Of a stretch of DNA of 64,000 nucleotides, positions 9,799 through 18,698 are shown one piece after another. The number at the start of each line of letters is the position of its first letter. Position 1 is the first letter of the stretch. The translations under genes and the position numbers were made by a program. This DNA is from Hydrotalea sp. Its GTDB lineage: Bacteria > Bacteroidota > Bacteroidia > Chitinophagales > Chitinophagaceae. Under the pieces are notes generated by a model. It searched no databases and was not told where the DNA came from. It saw only the letters and a program-made list of their open reading frames with translations. The DNA lies in NCBI GenBank assembly GCA_022402565.1, contig JAKRSC010000005.1, positions 208,060-272,059 on the forward strand, read 5' to 3'.

Positions 9799-10629
9799 TT
9801 ATGCCCCTAAGGCTACGTCTAAAATCATCATCACTAAAAATCCTCCAATAAAACCTAAAACCGCAATATCGGTATATCTGTCTCGCTGTGTTTCAGGAAT
9901 CACTTCTTCCACAACAACATATATCATAGCACCAGCTGCAAATGCAAGCGCAAATGGAAGAATCATTTGCATCTGTATAACCAATGCCGCGCCAATCACT
10001 CCAGCTACCGGCTCTACAATAGCGGATAATTGACCGTACCAAAAGCTCTTTTTTCTTGTTACCCCTTGGCGCCTTAATGGCATAGAAACTGCAATTCCTT
10101 CTGGAAAGTTTTGAATACCAATTCCAATTGCTAGTGCAAGTGCAGCCCCATAACTTGCCCCAGGTAAACCTTCAGCAGCAGCCCCAAATAAAACCCCTAC
10201 TGCCAATCCTTCGGGAATATTGTGCAAAGTAATTGCTAGAATCAATAAGGTTGTTTTATGCAGTTTACTTTGAACACCTTCTTTTTCCTCTAATCCAAAA
10301 TTGATATGCAAGTGAGGTGTGAATTTATCGAGTCCATAAATAAAAATAGCACCCAATAAAAATCCCACTGCTGCAGGCATCCAAGGGAAATCAGGATACA
10401 AATCTCGTCCCATTTCAATAGAAGGATTTAACAAACTCCAAAAACTTGCTGCTACCATAACTCCTCCTGTAAAGCCTAACATCACATCTAACACATTTCT
10501 CTTCATAGACTTGAAGACAAATACAAGTGATGCTCCCAAAGCAGTTAATGCCCAAGTAAATGTTGTAGCGAGCAATGCCGACCAAATAGGTCCAATTTTT
10601 CTAAAAAATATTTCTAATTCTTGTATCAT
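9799..10629 (-). CDS. ZIP family divalent metal transporter
   Basis: An inner-membrane metal uptake permease of the GufA/ZupT type, 276 residues with about eight hydrophobic helices. The two signature helices carry the metal site: HNIPEGLAVGVLFG (around residue 137) and QNFPEGIAVSMPLRR. The ATG overlaps the stop of the upstream dtxR-like gene as ATGA, so the two are translationally coupled. Coupling to a DtxR/MntR regulator points to manganese, iron or zinc import under metal-dependent repression. The exact metal is not determinable. Confidence 0.88.
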   Translation of the reverse strand: MIQELEIFFRKIGPIWSALLATTFTWALTALGASLVFVFKSMKRNVLDVMLGFTGGVMVAASFWSLLNPSIEMGRDLYPDFPWMPAAVGFLLGAIFIYGLDKFTPHLHINFGLEEKEGVQSKLHKTTLLILAITLHNIPEGLAVGVLFGAAAEGLPGASYGAALALAIGIGIQNFPEGIAVSMPLRRQGVTRKKSFWYGQLSAIVEPVAGVIGAALVIQMQMILPFALAFAAGAMIYVVVEEVIPETQRDRYTDIAVLGFIGGFLVMMILDVALGA

Positions 10630-11288
10630 AATGGATAAACAAATAAGGCTTGAGCAAGCTGTTGTGAGATATAAACTGACTGTCCATTAACCACTACGTC
10701 CATGGAATGGTCAAAACTGTATCGTTGTTTTACTTCAACTTCAGATCCCATTAATAAATTTTTCGTTCTTAATAATTCCAACAACTCAGATTTCTGACTT
10801 CCAACCGCTTTTATAACAGCTTTCGTATCTAGTGGAAGATCAATTAAGTTAATCTGAAGCTGCACTTCCATCTTACCGGAACTATCTGGAATTGGGTCTC
10901 CATGTGGGTCAAATTTTGGAAAACCTAAGTATGCATCAAGCTTTTCAATTAATAATTCACTGTTTATATGCTCTAATTCTTCCGCCACTTCATGCACTTC
11001 ATCCCAGCCAAACTTTAATTTCTCCACTAAAAAAAACTCCCATAACCTGTGCTTTCTAATGATTCGCAAAGCTTCTTGTGTTCCTAGTTCGGATAATTGC
11101 ACACCTTGATACTTTTCATAATCAACCCAACCCTTGGATTTCAATTTTTTAATCATATCAGTTACTGATGCTGGCTTTGTGCGCATTTGATCCGCTAATG
11201 CATTGGTAGCCACCAGCTCTCCAGATTGTTGCAAATGGTAAATTGCTTTTATGTAATTCTCTTCTGCTATAGTTAAGTTCGAAATCAC
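10626..11288 (-). CDS. DtxR/MntR family metal-dependent transcriptional regulator
   Basis: A 220-residue metalloregulator. An N-terminal winged helix (LTIAEENYIKAIYHLQQ, then TNALADQMRTKPASVTDMIKKL) is followed by the dimerisation and metal domain with HRLWEFFLVEKL and DEVHEVAEELEHI, which supply His and Glu ligands. A C-terminal FeoA/SH3-like domain comes last. The start is a GTG at 11288; no ATG fits. It is translationally coupled to the ZIP transporter. A TTTAGG-N4-TCTAAA box 11 bases upstream overlaps its likely -7 element, which suggests that the protein represses its own operon when metal is bound. Whether it senses Mn, Fe or Zn is unknown. Confidence 0.9.
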   Translation of the reverse strand: MISNLTIAEENYIKAIYHLQQSGELVATNALADQMRTKPASVTDMIKKLKSKGWVDYEKYQGVQLSELGTQEALRIIRKHRLWEFFLVEKLKFGWDEVHEVAEELEHINSELLIEKLDAYLGFPKFDPHGDPIPDSSGKMEVQLQINLIDLPLDTKAVIKAVGSQKSELLELLRTKNLLMGSEVEVKQRYSFDHSMDVVVNGQSVYISQQLAQALFVYPL

Positions 11289-11298
11289 AAAAAATATT

Positions 11299-11314
11299 TT
11301 TAGGCAAATCTAAA
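11299..11314 (-). promoter_or_regulatory. DtxR-like operator over the dtxR/ZIP promoter
   Basis: TTTAGG-CAAA-TCTAAA is a near-perfect dyad (one mismatch) resembling known DtxR/MntR boxes. On the minus strand, TAGATTTG (positions 11312-11305) matches the -7 consensus and lies inside the dyad, so bound repressor would block the promoter of the operon. This is pattern-based inference. Confidence 0.5.
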
Positions 11315-11377
11315 TTATATTTGAATGAAATAAAGACTTTGGCAAAATTTTTGAACTGAAATAGATATTTTCGAAGT

Positions 11378-12358
11378 ATGCAGAAGTTTTTATCGTTCAT
11401 TGTTGTCTTATGGTTCATTTTTTGTACGCTGGCCTGTAAGGAGAGTAAACCTGACTTTTCTGGCAAAGTTCCGGTCGATAAAAAAGCTTGGGTTCAAAGT
11501 TTTGGTGATATTGAGTTACCTATTTTGTATGCCGATAGCAATTTGAAAGACGTGCTAGACTCCACCTATTTTACACATGAATTGATTTCACAAATTATAC
11601 CTGATTCAATTTTAAAGCCTCTGGAAAAATCTAAGGGAGAAGAACGTTACCACCCAATTGGAAAAATTGAAAAGAAAAAAGACAAGTTCACTTATCTACT
11701 ATTATTGCAGTCATCAAAAAACAATAAAAAACTCATAACACTGGTATTGGGTGATGAAAAATCTAAGTATCCTTTTTTAGGTTGGAAAATGCTGATACAA
11801 GAAAAACACCCCGATACCTATTCACATAGCGTAAGCATAAGTAGAGAACCCACATTTATAATTTCTCGCGAAAAAGTGAACGTTAAAGAGCAAACAACGC
11901 TATATACAAGAAATGGCTGGGCATTTACCTCCGACTCAATTTTTAGAATGGTGATTACAGACACCAATGAAGATTTAATTAAAAACAATACCATCCTGAA
12001 TCCACTTGACACTTTACCTCAAACTCAGCCATTGAGTGGTGACTATATTAAAAACAAGAAAAACTTCATCTCACTTAGAGATAGTGAAAAAAAGAACACC
12101 TATTTGTTTTTCCTTTACTTCGAAAAAGAGAATGGCGAATGTATTGGAGAATTAAAAGGTGAATTAAATATGGTTGCACCTGACAAAGGCATATACCAGC
12201 AAGCGGGCGATGCTTGTGTAATTGAATTTAACTTTAATGGAAAACAATTAACTACGAAAGAAACGGGCAGTTGTGGGAACTACAGAGGCATAACTTGTTA
12301 TATTGATGATCGTTATGAAAAAAAGATCAAAAGTTCATCAAGAAAAAAATCCAAATAA
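11378..12358 (+). CDS. Hypothetical lipoprotein
   Basis: I do not recognise this 326-residue protein. It has a lipoprotein signal peptide ending at the lipobox CTLAC (Cys20), followed by a charged, Lys-rich secretory domain with many Asn/Thr and a few late cysteines (GDACVIEF, GSCGNYRGITCY). No enzymatic motif is visible. The C-terminus is basic (KIKSSSRKKSK). It is divergent from the dtxR operon and upstream of the phosphorylase-like gene by 117 bases. It is likely an envelope protein; the function is unknown. Confidence 0.7.
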   Translation: MQKFLSFIVVLWFIFCTLACKESKPDFSGKVPVDKKAWVQSFGDIELPILYADSNLKDVLDSTYFTHELISQIIPDSILKPLEKSKGEERYHPIGKIEKKKDKFTYLLLLQSSKNNKKLITLVLGDEKSKYPFLGWKMLIQEKHPDTYSHSVSISREPTFIISREKVNVKEQTTLYTRNGWAFTSDSIFRMVITDTNEDLIKNNTILNPLDTLPQTQPLSGDYIKNKKNFISLRDSEKKNTYLFFLYFEKENGECIGELKGELNMVAPDKGIYQQAGDACVIEFNFNGKQLTTKETGSCGNYRGITCYIDDRYEKKIKSSSRKKSK

Positions 12359-12475
12359 AGAAATTTGTTCATTTCTTCACAACTAAATGCGGTTTACCCC
12401 CATTTTTAATGTGTACAATGTACATATCAGTAGATAATCGTACCTTGCTCCTTCTTTAACTGAATTATCAGAATT

Positions 12476-14128
12476 ATGAATTTTAGAAACTACCACGTTC
12501 CCTATCAAATTAGCGAACAATATTCTAAGAAAGCGGCTTACTTCTCAATGGAGTTTGCAGTTCATCAACCTTTAAAAATTTACAGCGGTGGCTTAGGCTT
12601 TTTAGCTGGCTCTCACTTAAGAAGTGCATACGAACTCCGTCAAAATATGGTGGGTATTGGTATTCTTTGGAAATATGGATACTACGATCAAGCAAGAAAC
12701 CAAGACCAAACTTTACAAGTAACCTTCATGGAAAAGATTTACTCTTTTTTAGAAGATACTGGCATTAAGTTTCAAATCTCTATCCATGACCATCCTGTTT
12801 GGGTGAAAGCATATTACTTAAATCCTGAAACCTTCCAAAGTGCTCCCTTATTTTTATTAAGTACCGATTTGCCTGAAAACGACTACGTTTCTCAAACAAT
12901 CACCCACAGATTGTATGATGCAAATGTGGCTACGAAAGTTGCGCAGTTCATTTTATTAGGTGTGGGTGGAGCAAAGTTGATGGATGAAATTGGATTCAAC
13001 CCAGATGTGTATCACCTAAATGAAGCGCATGGAATTTCTTCAGCATTTTATTTGTTGAATAAATTCAAGAGCTTGGATAAAGTTCGTGAGAAACTAGTTT
13101 TCACAACCCATACACCTGAAGAAGCAGGTAACGAAAAGCACGATATTTATCTCTGCCATAAAATGAGCTATTTCTGTGGCTTGAGTATTGATGAGGTCAG
13201 AAAAATAACTGGTATTCATGATGATCAGTTTAATCATTCTTTAGTAGCGCTACGTTTTGCGAGAAAAGCGAATGGTGTTTCTCGCTTACATGGAGTAGTA
13301 AGTAATGAAATGTGGAAGCATTATGAGGGTATTTGTCCAATTACCTCCATTACTAATGCACAAAACTGGCGATACTGGGCCGACAAGCAACTCTACCGTT
13401 TCATGGAAGAAGGAAATGATGTTGGCTTTGATGATCGTAAGAAATATTTAAAGAAGCGTGCTTTTGAAATTGTTGCCGATCAAACTGGAAAAGTATTTGA
13501 TCCAAATGTTTTAACCATTGTTTGGGCACGTCGTTTTGCTGGTTATAAGCGAGCAGATATGTTAACTTATCAAATGGAACGATTTGAGAAGTTGTTGAGC
13601 AATGTAGATCGTCCTGTTCAAATTATTTGGGCAGGAAAACCATATCCTGTTGATTATCCAGCTATTAGCCAGTTTAACAACTTGGTTCATTTAAGTAAGA
13701 ATTATAAAAATGTAGCTGTACTTATTGGCTATGAACTAGCTCTAAGTAAAAGATTAAAACAAGCTGCTGATATTTGGCTGAACAATCCTCGAGTTCCAAG
13801 AGAGGCAAGCGGTACAAGTGGCATGACAGCAGCTATGAATGGAGCAGTGAACTTTTCAACAGATGACGGATGGATTCCGGAGTTCATTAACCACGGCAAT
13901 AATGGCTTTGTAGTTCCTCAAGCTAATTATGCTGAAATGTCGGTACATGATCAGGATGATTACGATTTTGAAAAAGTGTATGAAATCTTGGAAAACCAAA
14001 TTCTTCCTTTGTATTACGGCGATTTTGATACATGGCGTCAAATTCAAAAGAATGGTATGCGTGATGTTCGCTTTCAATTCGATAGCAACAGAATGGCAGA
14101 TGAATATTATGAGAAAATGTACAAATAA
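12476..14128 (+). CDS. Short alpha-glucan phosphorylase-like protein (GT35 family) with the PLP lysine replaced
   Basis: A homologue of the alpha-glucan phosphorylases (GT35, TIGR02094-like), 550 residues, shorter than the roughly 800-residue classical enzyme. The family landmarks are AYFSMEFAVHQPLKIYSGGL (residues 21-40), YHLNEAHGISSAFYLL, FTTHTPEEAGNEKH, VWARRFAGYKRADML with the phosphate/PLP-binding Arg and Lys, and REASGTSGMTAAMNGAVN at 442-459. In classical phosphorylases the last motif reads GMK or GNMK, and its Lys forms the Schiff base with PLP; here residue 451 is Thr (codon ACA at 13826-13828). It may therefore not be a PLP-dependent phosphorylase, although the fold and a role in glycogen or maltodextrin metabolism remain likely. 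A clear terminator follows. Confidence 0.8.
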   Translation: MNFRNYHVPYQISEQYSKKAAYFSMEFAVHQPLKIYSGGLGFLAGSHLRSAYELRQNMVGIGILWKYGYYDQARNQDQTLQVTFMEKIYSFLEDTGIKFQISIHDHPVWVKAYYLNPETFQSAPLFLLSTDLPENDYVSQTITHRLYDANVATKVAQFILLGVGGAKLMDEIGFNPDVYHLNEAHGISSAFYLLNKFKSLDKVREKLVFTTHTPEEAGNEKHDIYLCHKMSYFCGLSIDEVRKITGIHDDQFNHSLVALRFARKANGVSRLHGVVSNEMWKHYEGICPITSITNAQNWRYWADKQLYRFMEEGNDVGFDDRKKYLKKRAFEIVADQTGKVFDPNVLTIVWARRFAGYKRADMLTYQMERFEKLLSNVDRPVQIIWAGKPYPVDYPAISQFNNLVHLSKNYKNVAVLIGYELALSKRLKQAADIWLNNPRVPREASGTSGMTAAMNGAVNFSTDDGWIPEFINHGNNGFVVPQANYAEMSVHDQDDYDFEKVYEILENQILPLYYGDFDTWRQIQKNGMRDVRFQFDSNRMADEYYEKMYK

Positions 14129-14132
14129 CCTC

Positions 14133-14156
14133 AAGCCTCCTTCGGGAGGCTTTTTT
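14133..14156 (+). terminator. Intrinsic terminator after the phosphorylase-like gene
   Basis: An 8-bp stem, AAGCCTCC at 14133-14140 and GGAGGCTT at 14145-14152, with a stable TTCG tetraloop runs into a T tract. It lies four bases past the stop codon. Confidence 0.88.
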
Positions 14157-14212
14157 ATAGATGCTGTTTTTTAAATTAAGTAACCTTTTGAATGTAGTTT
14201 TGTTATACCTAT

Positions 14213-14782
14213 ATGCCAAATAAAATTGTACTCGCAATAACTGGTGCCAGTGGCTCAATATATTCCAAGCTCATTCTAGATACTTTAATGCAACATAAAG
14301 ATCAGTGGGCGAACATTGGTGTTGTTATGAGTAAGAACGCCCAAGATGTTTGGGAAACAGAGTTGGGAAATAGAGATTATGATCAATACCCAGTTGACTT
14401 TTATTCAAAGCATGACTTCACAGCTCCTTTTGCATCTGGCTCTGCTAAATACAATATGATGTTGGTTGCTCCCTGCAGTATGGGAACCCTTGGTAGAATT
14501 GCAGGCGGCATCAGTGATGACTTGATTACAAGAGCGGCAGATGTTATGCTTAAAGAACGCAGAAAGCTTATTTTGATGGTTCGTGAAACGCCCTTTCACC
14601 TTATACATATCCGCAATATGGAAACTGTTACTTTATCGGGTGGAATAATTTGTCCAGCTATACCCTCGTTTTATAGCAGACCAGTTTCTTTAGAAGCCGC
14701 TGCAAAAACTGTAACCGATAGGATGTTGGATTTGGCAGGAATTCAGCTAAATGATACATATCGCTGGGGCGAATCTGAATAA
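14213..14782 (+). CDS. ubiX: Flavin prenyltransferase UbiX
   Basis: Attaches a dimethylallyl group to reduced FMN to make prenylated FMN, the cofactor of UbiD-type decarboxylases. It has the Rossmann-like start KIVLAITGASGSIYSKLIL, the phosphate/flavin-binding VAPCSMGTLGRIAGGISDDLITRAADVMLKE stretch, and LMVRETPFHLIHIRNM. The length of 189 residues matches the family. No ubiD lies in the window. A TAGTTTTG element at 14195-14202 matches the -7 consensus and would give a very short leader. Confidence 0.93.
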   Translation: MPNKIVLAITGASGSIYSKLILDTLMQHKDQWANIGVVMSKNAQDVWETELGNRDYDQYPVDFYSKHDFTAPFASGSAKYNMMLVAPCSMGTLGRIAGGISDDLITRAADVMLKERRKLILMVRETPFHLIHIRNMETVTLSGGIICPAIPSFYSRPVSLEAAAKTVTDRMLDLAGIQLNDTYRWGESE

Positions 14783-14805
14783 TCCATTTACTTTTCAATT
14801 CTACA

Positions 14806-14833
14806 AATAAAAAAGTCCGCCATGTGGCGGACT
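14806..14833 (-). terminator. Intrinsic terminator of the tRNA-Arg gene
   Basis: The stem AGTCCGCC at 14814-14821 with GGCGGACT at 14826-14833 has a 4-base loop and is followed by a T run on the minus strand. It lies directly past the 3' end of the tRNA, so it should end that transcript. Confidence 0.8.
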
Positions 14834-14836
14834 CCG

Positions 14837-14910
14837 TGATTCGGATTGGATTCGAACCAATGACCTACTGCTTAGAAGGCAGTTGCTCTATCCAGCTGAG
14901 CTACCGAACC
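14837..14910 (-). tRNA. tRNA-Arg (anticodon TCT)
   Basis: The minus strand folds into a full cloverleaf. The acceptor GGTTCGG pairs with CCGAATC (one G-U) before discriminator A. The D-arm is AGCTCAGCTGGATAGAGC, the anticodon loop is CTTCTAA with anticodon TCT at 14876-14874, and the T-loop is GGTTCGAATCC. The 3' CCA is not encoded. It reads AGA arginine codons. Confidence 0.95.
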
Positions 14911-14990
14911 GTTTTAGGGCTGCAAAAATAAAGAAAAAAGGATGTAATAGACAAATGCAGTTTTAATATTCTTGAAGTATTCCTATGGGG

Positions 14991-15893
14991 TTAACTTTTC
15001 CTAGCTCTTTCCTCTCTTCTTAACTCCTCACTGGTTTTTCTACTTCCATCGTGACTCCACCCCGGAGGGCCGAATAAATACATCCACCTATCCTTTAATT
15101 TTATTCTAGGCTGCAATACATCCTTCCATATTTGAGTCCACTCATGAAAAACAATAGTTACAGCATTGGGCTTCTCTAAGTTTTTAGTTAATCCATAACG
15201 AATTGGTTCATATTCTTCAGCTTTCTTTTCTTCCTGAAAAGTACCAAACATCTTATCCCAAATTATTAAAAACATACCCATATTTTTATCGAGATACATA
15301 GCATTAGATGCATGGTGCACCCTATGATGTGAGGGTGTAACTAGGATATATTCGAGCCAACCTAATTTTCCAACAAGCTCAGTATGAACAAATATGCCCC
15401 AGATCTGAGTAACAGAATAAGCTACCAAAATATCCAATGGCTGGAAACCAAGTAAAGGCAATGGCAAAAAATACAAGAAACGATACAAGGGCTGGAATAC
15501 TGAAGATCTAAATCCAACAGTAAAGTTCATTTTCTCCGAAGAATGATGTGTAACATGGGTAGCCCAGAAAAAGCGAATCTCATGATCAAAACGATGTAGC
15601 CAATAATATAAAAAGTCTTCTATGAGAATTAAGCAAACCCAATACCAAATTGGATTAGACCACTCTATAACTGCATACTTATAACAAAAGAGAAATACTC
15701 CCAAATAGACCACTCTAAACAAAACATCTACCCCAGCATTCAGCAACATTAAATAAACATTTGTGATCGTATCTTTCCACGTATAAAGATGTCGCTGATG
15801 TATGTGCGATAAAATAAGCTCACCTCCTATTAAAAACAAATAAATGGGTGTAGAAATAATAATCACCCACTGCTCTGCCAACTGCGTCATCAT
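14991..15893 (-). CDS. Sterol desaturase/fatty acid hydroxylase family membrane protein
   Basis: A di-iron membrane hydroxylase of 300 residues with several hydrophobic helices. It has the expected histidine boxes HRFDH (100-104), HVTHH (113-117) and HRVHH (190-194) plus His170. Such enzymes hydroxylate or desaturate lipids at the inner membrane. The substrate cannot be told from sequence; in Bacteroidota, candidates include sphingolipid or other acyl chains. Two adjacent ATG codons could serve as start. It is divergent from ung and follows the tRNA region. Confidence 0.87.
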   Translation of the reverse strand: MMTQLAEQWVIIISTPIYLFLIGGELILSHIHQRHLYTWKDTITNVYLMLLNAGVDVLFRVVYLGVFLFCYKYAVIEWSNPIWYWVCLILIEDFLYYWLHRFDHEIRFFWATHVTHHSSEKMNFTVGFRSSVFQPLYRFLYFLPLPLLGFQPLDILVAYSVTQIWGIFVHTELVGKLGWLEYILVTPSHHRVHHASNAMYLDKNMGMFLIIWDKMFGTFQEEKKAEEYEPIRYGLTKNLEKPNAVTIVFHEWTQIWKDVLQPRIKLKDRWMYLFGPPGWSHDGSRKTSEELRREERARKS

Positions 15894-15981
15894 ACTGCAA
15901 AGAAACTAAGAACCTATCATATTTATCTATTTGTGTGATATCGAACCCTTGTACGTACATTCGCGATTCTACAAAAAACAT

Positions 15982-16656
15982 ATGGATGTGCAAATAGAAG
16001 CAAGTTGGAAAAAGTACTTGGCTCCTGTATTTAGTGAGCCATTCTTTCAACAACTTGTGCTACATATCAAAACTGAAAAACAAGCAGGAAAAATAATCTA
16101 TCCTTCTGGTAAAGACATTTTCGCTGCATTTGAACATACTCCCTTTGATCAAGTGAAAGTGGTTATACTTGGACAAGACCCTTATCACGGGCCAGGTCAG
16201 GCGCATGGATTAAGTTTTTCTGTGCCAAGCGGAGTTAAGCCCCCTCCTTCTTTAGTCAATATTTTCAAAGAACTGCATAAAGATGTGGGCATGCCCATTC
16301 CAACTACTGGAAATTTAATTCCTTGGGCTAAACAAGGGGTTCTGTTATTAAATGCTTCTCTCACAGTAAGAGCAAACGAGCCCGGCAGTCATGCTGCTAT
16401 TGGCTGGCTTACTTTTACAGATTATGTGATTGATCTATTGGTAAAAGAAAAACAAGGAGTTGTTTTTATGTTGTGGGGAAGATTTGCAAGAGAAAAAGCA
16501 GCTAAAATTCCATCTTATAGACACTTGGTACTAGAAGCTGCGCACCCATCACCTTTCAGTGCCGATAAAGGATTTTTTGGATGCAAGCACTTTAGCAAAA
16601 CCAATCAGTGGTTGGTACAACAGGGACAAGATCCCATCAACTGGAGTTTAACATAA
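15982..16656 (+). CDS. ung: Uracil-DNA glycosylase
   Basis: Removes uracil from DNA as the first step of base excision repair. It contains the water-activating loop GQDPYHG (Asp66), the PPPSLVNIFKEL segment, LLLNASLTV and the minor-groove loop HPSPFSA with His188. The start chosen is the ATG at 15982 (MDVQIEASWKK), giving 225 residues as expected. An in-frame ATG at 15931 would add 17 residues that do not look like Ung. Confidence 0.95.
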   Translation: MDVQIEASWKKYLAPVFSEPFFQQLVLHIKTEKQAGKIIYPSGKDIFAAFEHTPFDQVKVVILGQDPYHGPGQAHGLSFSVPSGVKPPPSLVNIFKELHKDVGMPIPTTGNLIPWAKQGVLLLNASLTVRANEPGSHAAIGWLTFTDYVIDLLVKEKQGVVFMLWGRFAREKAAKIPSYRHLVLEAAHPSPFSADKGFFGCKHFSKTNQWLVQQGQDPINWSLT

Positions 16657-16679
16657 CTTAGCAAGAGCAATTGAACAAT

Positions 16680-17420
16680 ATGAGATTGATAAAAAATATT
16701 TTTGCACGCGTATGGGCCGTTTGGGGTCTTATTACTTTCGCAGCTACTTTCCTATTGTTTTTTCTGCCCTCCATGGCAACTTACCTCATTCCCAATCCAA
16801 GAGGTCAGGCTATTTTTTTAAGAATTGCAGCTATTTGGATGCGTGTATGGTTAACATTAATTGGTTGCACACTCAAAGTAAGAGGTAAAGAGAACTTCAA
16901 AAAAGGTATTGCTTACATTGTTACTTGTAACCATAATTCTTTTATGGATGTACCATTGAGTTGTCCGTTTATTCCTGGTGCAAACAGAACCATTGCAAAA
17001 AAATCATTTACTAAAGTGCCCATTTTTGGATGGTACTATGCAAAAGGATCGGTATTGGTAGACAGAAAAAGCGAACAAAGCCGCAGAAAAAGCTTTGAAT
17101 TGATGTTGCAAACACTGAGAGAAGGTATGCACATGAGCATCTATCCTGAAGGCACGCGCAATAGAACTAATGAACCACTCAAAAAGTTTTATGATGGAGC
17201 TTTCAAACTTTCAGTTGCAAGTGGTGCTCCTATTATCCCTTCCGTAATATTTAATACAAAGAAAATTCTACCTCCTAATAAACCTATGTACTTAGTACCT
17301 GGACCAATGGAAATTCATTTTTTGGAACCTATTGAACCTGCTAATCTTTCTTCAGATGAACTTAAGGACAAAGTGTTTGAGGTAATGAAAAACTATTATG
17401 TAGCAGGCACATCAAAATAA
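16680..17420 (+). CDS. plsC: 1-acyl-sn-glycerol-3-phosphate acyltransferase
   Basis: Acylates lysophosphatidic acid to phosphatidic acid at the inner membrane. An N-terminal hydrophobic segment (residues 12-30) precedes the catalytic motif HNSFMD (His85, Asp90) and the glycerophosphate-binding EGTR (157-160), then GAPIIPSVIF. The ATG at 16680 is preferred over an in-frame TTG at 16671. It follows ung by 23 bases on the same strand and may share its transcript. Other PlsC-like acyltransferases, for example of ornithine lipid synthesis, cannot be excluded. Confidence 0.88.
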   Translation: MRLIKNIFARVWAVWGLITFAATFLLFFLPSMATYLIPNPRGQAIFLRIAAIWMRVWLTLIGCTLKVRGKENFKKGIAYIVTCNHNSFMDVPLSCPFIPGANRTIAKKSFTKVPIFGWYYAKGSVLVDRKSEQSRRKSFELMLQTLREGMHMSIYPEGTRNRTNEPLKKFYDGAFKLSVASGAPIIPSVIFNTKKILPPNKPMYLVPGPMEIHFLEPIEPANLSSDELKDKVFEVMKNYYVAGTSK

Positions 17421-17428
17421 ATAGCAAA

Positions 17429-18598
17429 TTAATCCACTTGCACTATTAAGAATTTTAGATAATTCGTATTATCCAGTCCCCATAAAATTGGATGATCAGA
17501 TGCTTGTGCCTGAAAAGTAACCTGACGAATATTTCGTCTTGCATCTTTTGCAGCCATCTGAATAGTCTTTAAAAACAAATCAGGTTGTACCAAATTGGTG
17601 CAGGAGCTTGTAACTAAAAATCCACCTGGACGAACCAATTTCATTCCTCTAAGATTAATTTCTTTATAGCCAGTAATGGCTTTCTGAATTGTTTCACGAC
17701 TTTTCGTAAATGCAGGCGGATCTAGCATAACCACATCATATTGACGACCGTCTTTTACCCACTGCTTTAACACATCAAACGCATTCATAGCTTCAAATCG
17801 TACGATATGATCTAGCTTATTGAGTGCTGCATTCCTATTGGCTTGCGCAACCGCTTGCTCAGAAATATCGATGCCTAAAACCGATTTCGCACCATAATGA
17901 GCTGCATGAATTTCAAAGGTTCCTGTATAAGTGAACGCACCTAGTACCTCAGCACCCTTTACTATATGCTGAATAGCCCTTCTATTATCTTGCTGATCTA
18001 AAAAGTAACCTGTTTTTTGACCATTCTCTACATCAACATAAAATTGAAGTCCATTTTCGCGAATCAATATTTCAGTTGAAAAGGGCTCCGTTAAGAATCC
18101 TTTAATCTGCGGTAATCCTTCTAACCCTCTAACGGGCACATCATTGCGTTCATAAATTCCTTTAGGTTGAAAAATACTTTGAAGCGCTTGTACAATAGCC
18201 GACTTCCACTTGTCCATACCTAATGCCAATGTTTGAATGACAAAATAGTCATTGAATTTATCAATGATGAGTGCAGGAAGTTCATCGGCTTCGCCAAAAA
18301 CTAATCGACAGTTTTCTATATAACCTGTATGTTTCCGATATTCCCAAGCCTTTAAAATCTTTTTATGAAAAAACTGTTCGTCAATGATTTCCTTTTTCCT
18401 GCTTAATAAACGTACCCAAATCTGCGATTGAGGATTGAAATAACCCATCCCACAAAAGCTCTGATCTGCATAGTATACCTCCACAATATCACCAGGTTCT
18501 GCTTGACCTTCTACCCTTTCTACCTCATTATTAAATATCCAAGGGTGCCCATTAAATATTCGAGCAGCAATTTTTTTCTTTAAATACACTTGTGTCAT
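17429..18598 (-). CDS. Class I SAM-dependent rRNA methyltransferase (RlmI-like)
   Basis: Predicted to make 5-methylcytosine in 23S rRNA. It has the RlmI architecture: an N-terminal PUA domain (LKKKIAARIFNGHPWIFNNEV and GDIVEVYYADQSFCGMGYFN), a central EEHEH-like region (VENGQKTGYFLDQQDNRR) and a Rossmann methyltransferase domain (VLGAFTYTGTFEIHAAHYGA). The catalytic loop is VVMLDPPAFTKS and the late segment is LVTSSCTNLV with a Cys. The 389-residue length agrees. It converges with plsC, with eight bases between the stops. Confidence 0.87.
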   Translation of the reverse strand: MTQVYLKKKIAARIFNGHPWIFNNEVERVEGQAEPGDIVEVYYADQSFCGMGYFNPQSQIWVRLLSRKKEIIDEQFFHKKILKAWEYRKHTGYIENCRLVFGEADELPALIIDKFNDYFVIQTLALGMDKWKSAIVQALQSIFQPKGIYERNDVPVRGLEGLPQIKGFLTEPFSTEILIRENGLQFYVDVENGQKTGYFLDQQDNRRAIQHIVKGAEVLGAFTYTGTFEIHAAHYGAKSVLGIDISEQAVAQANRNAALNKLDHIVRFEAMNAFDVLKQWVKDGRQYDVVMLDPPAFTKSRETIQKAITGYKEINLRGMKLVRPGGFLVTSSCTNLVQPDLFLKTIQMAAKDARRNIRQVTFQAQASDHPILWGLDNTNYLKFLIVQVD

Positions 18599-18698
18599 GT
18601 AACAAAGATAGGCGGATGGAGTATTGTCAATTCATGAGTTTTACAAGGAGAGTTTGTCACAAAAAGGATTTTTCATTATTTTGAAAAAAAACTAAGAA

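Noticed and set aside
12412..12424. TGTACA-A-TGTACA palindrome upstream of the phosphorylase-like gene
   Set aside because: It is short, occurs once and has no matching regulator nearby, so chance cannot be excluded.
15931..15981. Possible N-terminal extension of Ung
   Set aside because: The extra 17 residues do not resemble the family and the ATG at 15982 gives the normal length.
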